Assembly (NCBI RefSeq): GCF_900116105.1
Contig: NZ_FPAC01000001.1
Location: forward strand, 548,862 to 612,861
Reading direction: 5' to 3'
Length of the DNA: 64,000 nucleotides
From: Paenibacillus sp. 453mf
Lineage (GTDB): Bacteria; Bacillota; Bacilli; Paenibacillales; Paenibacillaceae
The translations under genes were made by a program, and so were the position numbers. The notes beneath the pieces were generated by a model. The model had not been told where the DNA came from. It was given only the letters and a program-made list of their open reading frames with translations, and made no database searches. Numbering within the stretch: position 1 is the first letter of the stretch; the number at the start of each line of letters is the position of its first letter. Positions 37,213 through 45,073 of this stretch are shown one piece after another.

Positions 37213-38517
37213 ATGATCGTAAATCGTAATCAAGCGGTACGTATTCAAGTTTATATGCAGGGCTTGATGGAGCTTATCTATCTCTATCCACTGATTGTAC
37301 TGCTCTCTGTTTTTGCGCTGCAGGTGAGCCCTGTTTATACGTTCTTCATGCTCCTGCTAGGTCTTCTTGCAGCGATATGGCTTAGCTCACCAATCAATAA
37401 CAAGTTTATGGCCGGATGTGTAGCAATGATTGCTGGAATGTTAATCTCCGGTGGCGGAACGCTCCTATCCCAAGCAGACCAACGTATAATGATGCTCTCT
37501 GTTCTTCTGGCAGCTGCGGCAGGAGGCGGAGCGGCATATCGCGTATTCGTTCTGGTCAATCGAAGAATAAGATTTGCTCTTGCGGATCGTCTACAATATA
37601 TGGGACTTATTTCGTTGCTTGCGCTGAGCTTGATTGCCACGAGAGTGCCTAGAATAGACGATTATGCGATGAGTATTTATGCAGCTGGTATAGTCGGATT
37701 TTTAGTCTACGTTTGGACAAGGCATTCACGTGAGATGCGGAGGGCAACGTTAGACGCTGAAGGCAAGAGACCACAAATAAAAAGCTTCTCCCAGCTGAAC
37801 CGGACACGAATGGTACTCTTCCTGGTTATAGTTATCATCCTGGGGACATTTAATTATCTATCGGAAATGTTTAGTTACTTATGGAACGGATTTACGAGCT
37901 GGTTTCGTTCTTTGTTTGATGGGGAGCCTTCTAAGGAAATACCTGAGACTATACCCCAGCTTCCTTCAGAAGGACTTCTATTCCCGCCAGCTGAAGCAGA
38001 ACCTTCGAGTGAATCATCACCCGTATGGGATTGGCTGCTGAACGCGCTGGTTATGCTCGCTGTTCTTGCCTTCTTTGTATTCATTGGTTATGGACTGTGG
38101 AGATTGCTCAAGAAGGTGAACCGATATTTGCGATCTAGAAGCCAAACCAAACAGGAGGCTGCACTGCCAGAAAAAATAGCTTATATCGATATAACCGAGA
38201 CCATCCAGAATAGACCGAAGAAAGACATATTTCGCATGTTCCGTAAGCAACGAGTCCCGGTGGAACCAGAACAAAGAATTCGTTATTATTATAAGTCTGT
38301 TGTAGAGCAGGCTGGTAAGGAAGCGGGACCACTGCCTTCATCACTCACGCCTAATGAGTTTGGCCAATGGCTTAAAGAACATGAGACGAATTATAAGCAT
38401 TTTCCGTACAGAGGAGATCGGATACACCAGTTGATTGCTTTGTATAATAAAGTTAGATATGGAGAACAGCAAGTATCTCCCGAGGAGATTCAACCGCTTG
38501 ATCAGGCACATAAGTAA
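37213..38517 (+). CDS. Membrane protein with DUF4129-type C-terminus (YebA-related)
   Basis: A 434-residue membrane protein. About five to six hydrophobic segments fill the first 225 residues; then comes a Pro/Glu/Ser-rich external stretch (EIPETIPQLPSEG), another membrane helix (WLLNALVMLAVLAFFVFIGYG) and a cytoplasmic DUF4129-like tail with YYKSVVEQAG, SLTPNEFGQWLKE and IALYNKVRYGEQQ. Compared with YebA-like proteins the transglutaminase domain seems missing. GGGGAG overlaps the end of the DUF58 gene. It completes the MoxR cluster. Confidence 0.82.
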   Translation: MIVNRNQAVRIQVYMQGLMELIYLYPLIVLLSVFALQVSPVYTFFMLLLGLLAAIWLSSPINNKFMAGCVAMIAGMLISGGGTLLSQADQRIMMLSVLLAAAAGGGAAYRVFVLVNRRIRFALADRLQYMGLISLLALSLIATRVPRIDDYAMSIYAAGIVGFLVYVWTRHSREMRRATLDAEGKRPQIKSFSQLNRTRMVLFLVIVIILGTFNYLSEMFSYLWNGFTSWFRSLFDGEPSKEIPETIPQLPSEGLLFPPAEAEPSSESSPVWDWLLNALVMLAVLAFFVFIGYGLWRLLKKVNRYLRSRSQTKQEAALPEKIAYIDITETIQNRPKKDIFRMFRKQRVPVEPEQRIRYYYKSVVEQAGKEAGPLPSSLTPNEFGQWLKEHETNYKHFPYRGDRIHQLIALYNKVRYGEQQVSPEEIQPLDQAHK

Positions 38518-38613
38518 GCTTAATGTCAGATTAGGCCAAGCTTCACTTTACTTTTCATTCCACGTTCAAGTATCATGATAGAAATAAAAGTAGGCATACA
38601 AAGGAGCTTAGCA

Positions 38614-39576
38614 ATGAAGACGATGACTAATCATAGCAAGATTGTAGACTGCACGATTCGAGACGGCGGCCTCGTGAACAATTGGGATTTCAGCGTGGAT
38701 TTTGTACAGAAGCTGTATGAGAGCTTAAATGAAGCAGGCGTTGAATATATGGAAATCGGATATAAAAACTCCCCTAAGCTGCTGAAGGGTGCCGATAAAG
38801 CTGGGCCTTGGCGCTTTCTGAATGACGATTTCTTAAGAAAGGTCATCCCGCAAAAAGGCAACACGAAGCTGTCCGCACTGGTAGACATCGGAAGAGTAGA
38901 CGAAAACGACATTCTTCCTCGGAGCGAGAGTATGCTGGATTTGATCCGTGTCGCTTGCTACATCAAGGATGTGGACAAAGGTCTAGAGCTAGTGCGCATC
39001 TTCCATGAACGCGGCTACGAAACGACACTAAACATTATGGCATTATCTAATGTAATGGAGAACGAGCTTCTTGAAGCTTTCGAGATGATCAATGAGAGCG
39101 TGGTTGATGTCGTATATATCGTTGATTCCTATGGAAGCCTGGATCACAGTGACATTAAATATCTTGTTGAGAAGTTCAAGCTTCATTTGCCTAATAAACG
39201 GCTTGGGGTTCATACCCATAACAACATGCAGCTGGCATTCTCCAATACGCTGATCGCTTCTGAACTTGGGGTTGAGCTGCTGGATGCTTCCGTATACGGA
39301 ATGGGCCGTGCTGCCGGAAATTGTCCGACTGAACTATTGATAGCTCATCTGAAAGGAACTAAATATAAGCTCCGTCCTGTACTTGATGCTCTGGAGCAGC
39401 TGCTTGTACCTTTGCGTGAGAAAGAAGAGTGGGGCTATATCCTTCCGTATATGATAACAGGTCATCTTGACGAGCATCCACGCTCTGCCATGGCGCTTCG
39501 CAGTTCAGATGACAAAGATCGGGTTGTCGATTTCTTTGACACGCTAACAACACCCGAAGTGAACTTTGATAAGTGA
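38614..39576 (+). CDS. DRE-TIM/HMGL-like aldolase-domain protein
   Basis: A 320-residue TIM-barrel protein of the HMG-CoA lyase/4-hydroxy-2-oxovalerate aldolase group. The hallmark DCTIRDGG (DRE-type loop) stands at residues 12-19, and GVHTHNNMQLAFSNTLIA carries the metal-binding HxH. The DASVYGMGRAAGNCPTELL segment matches DmpG-type aldolases. GAGCTT... AAGGAG lies seven bases before the chosen ATG; an ATG at 38575 has no site. No aromatic-degradation neighbours occur, so the substrate is unknown. Confidence 0.87.
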   Translation: MKTMTNHSKIVDCTIRDGGLVNNWDFSVDFVQKLYESLNEAGVEYMEIGYKNSPKLLKGADKAGPWRFLNDDFLRKVIPQKGNTKLSALVDIGRVDENDILPRSESMLDLIRVACYIKDVDKGLELVRIFHERGYETTLNIMALSNVMENELLEAFEMINESVVDVVYIVDSYGSLDHSDIKYLVEKFKLHLPNKRLGVHTHNNMQLAFSNTLIASELGVELLDASVYGMGRAAGNCPTELLIAHLKGTKYKLRPVLDALEQLLVPLREKEEWGYILPYMITGHLDEHPRSAMALRSSDDKDRVVDFFDTLTTPEVNFDK

Positions 39577-39660
39577 TTGTATATATCTGATTAGGAACAA
39601 TTTAATCGACTAAATCCTGAAGTGAGCACTGGGTATTTTGCTTCCTCATTCCATGACTAG

Positions 39661-39699
39661 GCACTCTCTACTGAATTGTAGAGAGTGCTTTTTATTTTT
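39661..39699 (+). terminator. Terminator of the aldolase gene
   Basis: GCACTCTCTAC, 6-base loop, GTAGAGAGTGC, then TTTTTATTTTT. Confidence 0.93.
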
Positions 39700-39745
39700 A
39701 ATGACCTTTGGCCTATTATTTTCGTATTTACGTATAGATAAAACA

Positions 39746-39772
39746 AAAAAATAGTACAAAGTTTGCTGATAA
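39746..39772 (+). promoter_or_regulatory. Possible sigma-D-type promoter of the EAL gene
   Basis: GCTGATAA at 39765-39772 resembles the motility sigma factor -10 (GCCGATAA); AAAA at 39746-39749 stands for the TAAA -35 with a 15-base spacer. A sigma-A pair is not obvious. Weak but consistent with a c-di-GMP enzyme. Confidence 0.35.
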
Positions 39773-39901
39773 AATGGTATTATAGTCCAGTGGATATTGA
39801 AGAAAATGTTGGATTATGTCAGATCTAATCGGTGAATTATAGAATTACCATTGATATAAATGTACTTTATGGACAATATTTAGGAGGCATCAATAAATGC
39901 T

Positions 39902-42034
39902 ATGAGCATTAAATTGAGACATCCCAAGTTCCTATGGACTGCGGGTGCTGGTCTTATATTATGTATCTTGAATCCATGGATAATGCCTTCCTTATCTTCA
40001 GAGCTTAGTCAGGAAATTATTAATTTATTCGGAATGGGCATCTCTCTATGTTCGTTGATTATCTGCTTCTCGGCATTTAACCAGGCAAGGCTGCTTGAAC
40101 AGGGGCAGAGGACACATAATGGGCAATATATCGCTTCTGTTTTTTTTGCTGCAGGTTTTTTGGAATTGCTATTATTCATTCATTACAGCGGAATCACCTT
40201 CAGAAACGGCTTGCTGGTGGATTCATCCGATGTCATTCTTATCGTATTTTTGACGCGTTTGCTCTGTGTAATGGGGATGCTTTATCTCGGGTTTTCTTCT
40301 CCAAAATCCCAGGAGCGTCCCATCCATAAATCTATAGGATTATGCGCTGCCCTGTTATATATGGCAGTCCTGCTTCTCCTTCTACAAAACAACGACAATC
40401 TTGATTACATCTTTAGCATTTATGACCCCTTGAACGAGATTGTAAATCCAATTCATTATGTAATACATATTGCTCTTTTATCTTTTCTAATGCTGGCTCT
40501 TTTGGGGCTGCTATTTTCAAGAGTAAAACGAGTAATGAATGTGAACAAGAACCTCAGACTTGGTATGATATTTTGCATTGTTAGTCAAGGCTTTATATTG
40601 CAGGTTCAAGAGGTAACTGATCTCTCTTTTACGCTGTCCATGATCTTTCAACTGCTGGCCTATTTTATTTTTCAAGAGGTATATTTCAACGTATATGTCA
40701 CGATCCCGCTTGAGCGGCAAACCGTCACCCGAGAGCAGTTGAACTACATGGCTCATTATAATGAAGTAACCGGATTGCCGAATCGGAGGTCTTTGCTCTT
40801 ACATTTGAGTGATTGTATGCATTATGCATATTCTGAGAATCGGACGGTGGGTCTGCTTGTCATCAACATTAACCGATTTAAGATCATAAATGACTCGTTA
40901 GGTTATCAGTTCGGCGATCAATTGCTTAAAAAAACAGGGGAACGCCTAAAGCAATACAGAGGCGGTAAAATAGAGGTGTTCTCACTGGACAGTGATCGAT
41001 ACGCTGTTGTCTTAAGCGAATTTGTAGAAACGAAATTATTAAACAGGCAAGTAAGTGAAATCCTACAGCAATTCAAAGAGCCATTACTATTGAGAGACCG
41101 TGAGCTGTATCTTACCCCTTCTGCCGGCATTAGCTTGTTTCCATTTGACGGAAGCTCACCTGAAGAATTACTTCGAAATGCGAATACAGCACTTCATTTT
41201 GCGAAGGATCATGGAATGGACTTGAACCGATATGCAGCCTCGATGAAGCGGGAAGCGCAGAAAAGCCTGCAAATGGAGCATGATATCAGAAAGGGCCTGG
41301 AGCGAGGAGAGTTTTACTTAGAATATCAGCCGCAAGTCGATCTAAGAACGAACGAGGTCGTTGGTGTTGAGGCGCTGGTTCGCTGGCAGCACCCGGTAAA
41401 AGGGACGATTTCGCCGGCAGATTTTATTCCCATTGCTGAAGAGAGTGGGCTTATTGTTCCGCTGGGGGAATGGGTGCTCGAGGCGGCATGTGCACAAAAT
41501 CGAAAATGGCAGCAGCAATACAAATCTTTATCTATCTCTGTGAATCTGTCCATCCGGCAATTTCAGGATGTGCATCTGATCGATCGGATTCAGCGTGTTC
41601 TGCTCGAAACGGGGCTTGATCCGACATGTCTGGAGCTGGAAATCACAGAAAGCACGATGCTGGACTATGATCAAGGAATTGATGTTCTCGATCGGATCAA
41701 GAAGCTAGGTGTACAGATCAGCATTGACGATTTCGGCACCGGCTACAGCTCATTGCATTATCTTAAGAAGCTTCCGATCGATCGCTTAAAGATTGATCAG
41801 TCCTTCGTACGTGAGCTCATGGAGGATCGGAGCAACAAGGCGATCGTGTCCACCATTACTTCTATGGCTAAGCATTTACAGCTAAAGGTGACGGCTGAAG
41901 GTGTAGAGAATGAAGAACAGCTGCAGTTTCTGCAGGAGCAGCATTGTCATGAAGGTCAGGGGTACTTTTTCAGCAAACCTCTAAAGTCTGAAGATTTTGA
42001 AGCCCGATTCTTAAAGGCGGTAGTATGTATTTAG
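39902..42034 (+). CDS. Membrane GGDEF-EAL protein with degenerate GGDEF, likely c-di-GMP phosphodiesterase
   Basis: A 710-residue membrane protein. The first ~265 residues hold seven or eight membrane helices. A GGDEF-fold domain (about 285-445) begins [15 protein letters not shown] but has [14 protein letters not shown] where GGDEF should be, and [10 protein letters not shown] where the metal aspartate should be, so it cannot be a cyclase. The EAL domain (about 460-705) is intact: [42 protein letters not shown] and TAEGVE, predicting c-di-GMP hydrolysis in motility/biofilm control. The AGGAGG serves an ATG at 39897 that opens a two-codon frame ending in TGA overlapping this ATG. Confidence 0.9.
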   Translation: MSIKLRHPKFLWTAGAGLILCILNPWIMPSLSSELSQEIINLFGMGISLCSLIICFSAFNQARLLEQGQRTHNGQYIASVFFAAGFLELLLFIHYSGITFRNGLLVDSSDVILIVFLTRLLCVMGMLYLGFSSPKSQERPIHKSIGLCAALLYMAVLLLLLQNNDNLDYIFSIYDPLNEIVNPIHYVIHIALLSFLMLALLGLLFSRVKRVMNVNKNLRLGMIFCIVSQGFILQVQEVTDLSFTLSMIFQLLAYFIFQEVYFNVYVTIPLERQTVTREQLNYMAHYNEVTGLPNRRSLLLHLSDCMHYAYSENRTVGLLVININRFKIINDSLGYQFGDQLLKKTGERLKQYRGGKIEVFSLDSDRYAVVLSEFVETKLLNRQVSEILQQFKEPLLLRDRELYLTPSAGISLFPFDGSSPEELLRNANTALHFAKDHGMDLNRYAASMKREAQKSLQMEHDIRKGLERGEFYLEYQPQVDLRTNEVVGVEALVRWQHPVKGTISPADFIPIAEESGLIVPLGEWVLEAACAQNRKWQQQYKSLSISVNLSIRQFQDVHLIDRIQRVLLETGLDPTCLELEITESTMLDYDQGIDVLDRIKKLGVQISIDDFGTGYSSLHYLKKLPIDRLKIDQSFVRELMEDRSNKAIVSTITSMAKHLQLKVTAEGVENEEQLQFLQEQHCHEGQGYFFSKPLKSEDFEARFLKAVVCI

Positions 42035-42230
42035 AATTTACTAGATAGAATGAACGTGATACGTACATAATTATATTAGTTAGGATCAGCATTATTGCTC
42101 TAATGATTTGAGAAATGGATTCGCAGCATTGTGTTTAATTTAGCACCGAAAGGGTACAAATTTCATCTTTTTAATCTGTGAGTTCATTCTATCTAGAAAG
42201 CTTCTAATGCTTCTCTTCATCAAAAAAGTA

Positions 42231-42259
42231 TTGCAAGGAATACCTTATAGTGATATATT
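42231..42259 (+). promoter_or_regulatory. Sigma-A promoter of the tRNA pair
   Basis: TTGCAA at 42231-42236 and TATATT at 42254-42259, spacing 17, about 40 bases before tRNA-Pro. Confidence 0.75.
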
Positions 42260-42300
42260 AATATTTGTCACCAAATAATCAATTTAGTACATAACGATGA

Positions 42301-42374
42301 CGGGATGTAGCTCAGCTTGGTAGAGCACCTGGTTTGGGACCAGGGGGTCGCATGTTCAAATCGTGTCATCCCGA
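42301..42374 (+). tRNA. tRNA-Pro (anticodon TGG)
   Basis: A complete 74-base cloverleaf. Acceptor stem CGGGATG pairs with CATCCCG, discriminator A. The D-arm has AGCTCAGCTTGGTAGAGC, the anticodon arm CCTGG-TTTGGGA-CCAGG gives anticodon TGG, and the T-arm holds GTTCAAATC. CCA is not encoded. Confidence 0.96.
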
Positions 42375-42384
42375 TTGTATATAT

Positions 42385-42455
42385 GCGGGTGTAGTTCAAT
42401 GGTAGAACTCCAGCCTTCCAAGCTGGTAGCGTGGGTTCGATTCCCATCACCCGCT
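42385..42455 (+). tRNA. tRNA-Gly (anticodon TCC)
   Basis: A 71-base cloverleaf. Acceptor GCGGGTG pairs with CACCCGC, discriminator T. Anticodon arm CCAGC-CTTCCAA-GCTGG gives anticodon TCC; T-arm GGGTTCGATTCCC. CCA is not encoded. It follows tRNA-Pro by ten bases and shares its transcript. Confidence 0.96.
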
Positions 42456-42474
42456 TCACATTTATAAAGACTTT

Positions 42475-42500
42475 AAACCCTTGCCCTGCAGGGGTTTTTT
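42475..42500 (+). terminator. Terminator of the tRNA pair
   Basis: AAACCC, 10-base loop, GGGGTTT then TTT. Confidence 0.78.
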
Positions 42501-42577
42501 GTTTGCTTATAATTCGATGTATTCTTTCAGTATGCATTATTCGAAGTAATAGAGCGATTGCCTATAATTTCAGACGT

Positions 42578-43051
42578 TCATTTTTTTGATAGGTTGTAAG
42601 CTATTAGATTATTATATTTATCTGCGTGTTTTTGTTCATCAAGAATGATTCCCCAAACCGTATCTTTGTATATACTTTGTGGAAGGCCAAACCAAATTTT
42701 TCTGTATTTCTCAACCGCTTCTAATTCTCCCTGAAAAGCTTTTTGCAATTCACTAAGATAAGATTCGACTTGTTCGGGCTGCTCATTACTCACTCCCGTA
42801 ATTTCTTGTCCCGTTAGATCTGTATACATTTGTCGAAACATTCTGTTGTGTTCACGTTCATCATTTCTTATTCCAGTGATTATTGTGGCTTGATATGGAT
42901 CAGGAGCAAGATTAATTAGACTGTTATAGAACAATTCATCGTTTCTTTCGCCTTGTACAGCCTCTTTGATTAATTCGATGGCTTCAGTAGTGGAGATTGA
43001 CCATATTGGTGTGAAGGCAGATCTATAGCAATAAGGGTATGGTAAGTACAT
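42578..43051 (-). CDS. Ferritin-like domain protein
   Basis: A 157-residue protein with a ferritin-like four-helix pattern. Carboxylate/His pairs typical of di-iron sites are visible: EAVQGERNDELFY, NDEREHNRMF, KAFQGELEAVEKYR and LDEQKHADKYN. The N-terminus is rich in Tyr and Pro (MYLPYPYCYR). GGAGG lies seven bases before the ATG at 43051; a TTG further up lies before that site. Relatives occur in spore-formers, some linked to the spore coat, but the substrate and the metal are not determined. A possible micro-ORF lies 185 bases upstream on the same strand. Confidence 0.82.
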   Translation of the reverse strand: MYLPYPYCYRSAFTPIWSISTTEAIELIKEAVQGERNDELFYNSLINLAPDPYQATIITGIRNDEREHNRMFRQMYTDLTGQEITGVSNEQPEQVESYLSELQKAFQGELEAVEKYRKIWFGLPQSIYKDTVWGIILDEQKHADKYNNLIAYNLSKK

Positions 43052-43236
43052 ATGAATATCCTCCAAGTTTTATAATGGTCAATATATGCACTATTGCCTA
43101 AAAAGGTAACTGAATCATCTTCTTATGCATAATAATCAATGTACCCTGAGCTATACCATATATGACCAAATAAAACTCGCGGCAATTCTGGGCTTCAGAT
43201 CAGTAAATATACTCAAATCCTCTTTCATTTCATTCA

Positions 43237-43317
43237 TCAGATCTCTTCACTGGCTGCAATCACTATGAGAACATAATTATGTGCAGGGTGTTTAAGCCAG
43301 TAATTTGCATTAAGCAT
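43237..43317 (-). CDS. Putative 26-residue peptide
   Basis: A 26-codon frame with a near-ideal ribosome-binding site: AAAAGGAGG, seven bases, ATG (43317). The peptide starts MLNANYWLKHPAHNYVL and ends in IVIAASEEI with TGA. It has an aromatic/histidine front and a hydrophobic C-terminal half. I do not recognise it. It lies upstream of the ferritin-like gene on the same strand and could be its leader peptide or an independent small protein. The signal is the ribosome-binding site plus an in-frame stop; conservation is untested. Confidence 0.55.
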   Translation of the reverse strand: MLNANYWLKHPAHNYVLIVIAASEEI

Positions 43318-43521
43318 ACAAAAACCTCCTTTTACTTAGAACAGCGTTCCCTATACAGTAAAAATATATGTAAATACAGCTAATATCCGGTCATTTTACA
43401 TATGGTTCGTCGTGAGGCTTTTTACCCATGTGGAGTAGCAAAGTTTTTTGAGGCTGGAGTATAATGGTGAAGATTAGTTAAACTTGACCCAATATCATCA
43501 TGAATAAAAGGATGGATCGAA
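43318..43521. other. Divergent promoter region between micro-ORF and SGNH esterase
   Basis: Together with 43052-43236 this makes a 470-base stretch whose only coding candidate is the 26-codon frame. Promoters for both directions should be here; no pair is clear enough to call. Confidence 0.4.
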
Positions 43522-44673
43522 ATGCTAGGGGAATACGTATCTGCAACTGCCGTGTCAACGGCAACGAATTTTATAATGATTCAGGAAACCGCATTCACAC
43601 GTACATATCGAACGTACATCAGGCTTAGAGAGAACGGTCCGCTGGAAATGAAATTTTGGCATAGCAATGCGGTGGATTCCACCTGGGATGTTGGTGCTAT
43701 AGCAAGAGGGAGCATGGCTGGCGGAGAATGGAAGATCGAGTCCGCCTATGTGGCTGTCAGTCAGGAAAATCGAGATGGGAGTGTTGTTCCAGGCTCGGGC
43801 ACCCCGATCACATTTGAAGGGGAATATACCAAGCAAGTACAGCCTGGAGAACAGTTTTGGAGTGATGCTGTCACGATCGATGTGCTGCCGGGGCGTGATC
43901 TGGTATTTACCTGGACTATTACGACGGAGGCGGCAGGGAAGTCTTTTCCATACAACACAGAAGGGCTGCTTGTCTCTTCCTATGCTGCAGAAGGGATCCA
44001 TGCTTCCGAGGACACGGGCACATCCTTTACACCGCTGGAGAACCAGCTGGTCTTGCCGGCATTCATAGGATACAAACGAGATGTGAAGCATCGAATGATC
44101 TTCTTGGGAGACTCTATTACCCAGGGAGTAAGAACTTTAAAAGATGGCTATGAATACTGGGTAGCACGTATAGCAGCTGGATTAAATGCAGAAAACAGTG
44201 TTTGGAACATCGGTTCAGGCTGGGCAAGGGCCTATGATGCGGCTGCAGATGGTTCGTGGCTTCAGAAAGCACGGCAAGGAGATATTGTAGCTTTGGTGCT
44301 GGGTGTCAATGATATTGATATTGGCGCACGCACCAGCGAGGAGCTGCTAGAAGATCTGACATCCATTGTCCAGAAGCTGAAGCAGAAGCCGGGGGCGGAG
44401 CCTCAAATTATTCTTTTCACCGTACCTCCGTTTAATTTTGCAGAGCACAGGGAAGAAAACTGGCGTACGGTAAATGAGACGATTCGCACGAGACCGCCTG
44501 AAGGCGTGGATTATGTATTTGATATTGCGGAGTTATTGTCCTGCACAGCGCCAGAGGAGTACCGTATTCAGCAAAAGTATATGAGTAATGAATTTGATCC
44601 ACACCCGAATGGGGAAGCAGGTAAACAGGTAGCTGACGCTTTCCTGAAATGGTTTCAGGAGAAGTCGTTGTAG
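43522..44673 (+). CDS. SGNH/GDSL-family hydrolase (carbohydrate-esterase-like)
   Basis: A 383-residue two-part protein. Residues 1-185 form a beta-rich domain like the jelly-roll front of some carbohydrate esterases. The SGNH hydrolase follows: block I FLGDSITQG (about residue 196), a Gly in NIGSGWARA, block III LGVNDID and block V DPHPNGEAG with the catalytic Asp/His. No signal peptide is visible, so it is likely cytoplasmic, acting on imported oligosaccharides or acyl sugars. AAAAGGATGGA precedes the ATG. It is a single gene. Deacetylase activity is inferred from family habit. Confidence 0.87.
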   Translation: MLGEYVSATAVSTATNFIMIQETAFTRTYRTYIRLRENGPLEMKFWHSNAVDSTWDVGAIARGSMAGGEWKIESAYVAVSQENRDGSVVPGSGTPITFEGEYTKQVQPGEQFWSDAVTIDVLPGRDLVFTWTITTEAAGKSFPYNTEGLLVSSYAAEGIHASEDTGTSFTPLENQLVLPAFIGYKRDVKHRMIFLGDSITQGVRTLKDGYEYWVARIAAGLNAENSVWNIGSGWARAYDAAADGSWLQKARQGDIVALVLGVNDIDIGARTSEELLEDLTSIVQKLKQKPGAEPQIILFTVPPFNFAEHREENWRTVNETIRTRPPEGVDYVFDIAELLSCTAPEEYRIQQKYMSNEFDPHPNGEAGKQVADAFLKWFQEKSL

Positions 44674-45073
44674 TCTTAAATAGGCATTTGCATATTTGCC
44701 TTTCTAAAAGTTCATGCTATACTAAGAACAATGATGATGAATGAGAGGTAACCACACGTATCATGGAGTAAAACACACGAAATCCTGAAGATAACTGTAA
44801 ACCGATGGTGAAGCAGGTTAGCTGTATGCGGCTGACGTATCTAGGGGCAAGTGTGCTTAATTCTACTGATGGAATGCGTGTGGTTATTTGTGCTGTCCGT
44901 TCATGGCTTGGCTGTATACTTGGACCGGTCAGCTCTACTGTGCTCACGTTAAGACAGGTGTACTTACCTGTACTCCCATCCTCTAAAGTACGCTTTTTCT
45001 ATAGACGAACGTCTAAGCCGCAGGCTCCTTGCCTGCGGTGTTTTAGCTTTGTACAGAAAGAGGGAGATACGGT
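44674..45073 (+). promoter_or_regulatory. ABC-F leader with attenuator-like terminator and antiterminator
   Basis: About 350 transcribed bases precede the ABC-F gene. A promoter TTGCCT-16-TATACT lies at 44696-44723. A terminator, CCGCAGGC / GCCTGCGG plus TTTT, is at 45017-45045, only about 30 bases before the start codon. TGCGGCTGACG at 44827-44837 can pair with CGTC..AGCCGCA at 45010-45022, the upstream arm of the terminator, and would act as an antiterminator. Tiny frames near the 5' end (MMMNER at 44731, ME at 44763) are possible ribosome-stalling sites. Related ABC-F genes in Firmicutes are induced by antibiotics through such attenuation. Confidence 0.7.
45017..45045 (+). terminator. Attenuator terminator before the ABC-F gene
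   Basis: GCCGCAGGC, five-base loop, GCCTGCGGT, then G and TTTT. Confidence 0.75.
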
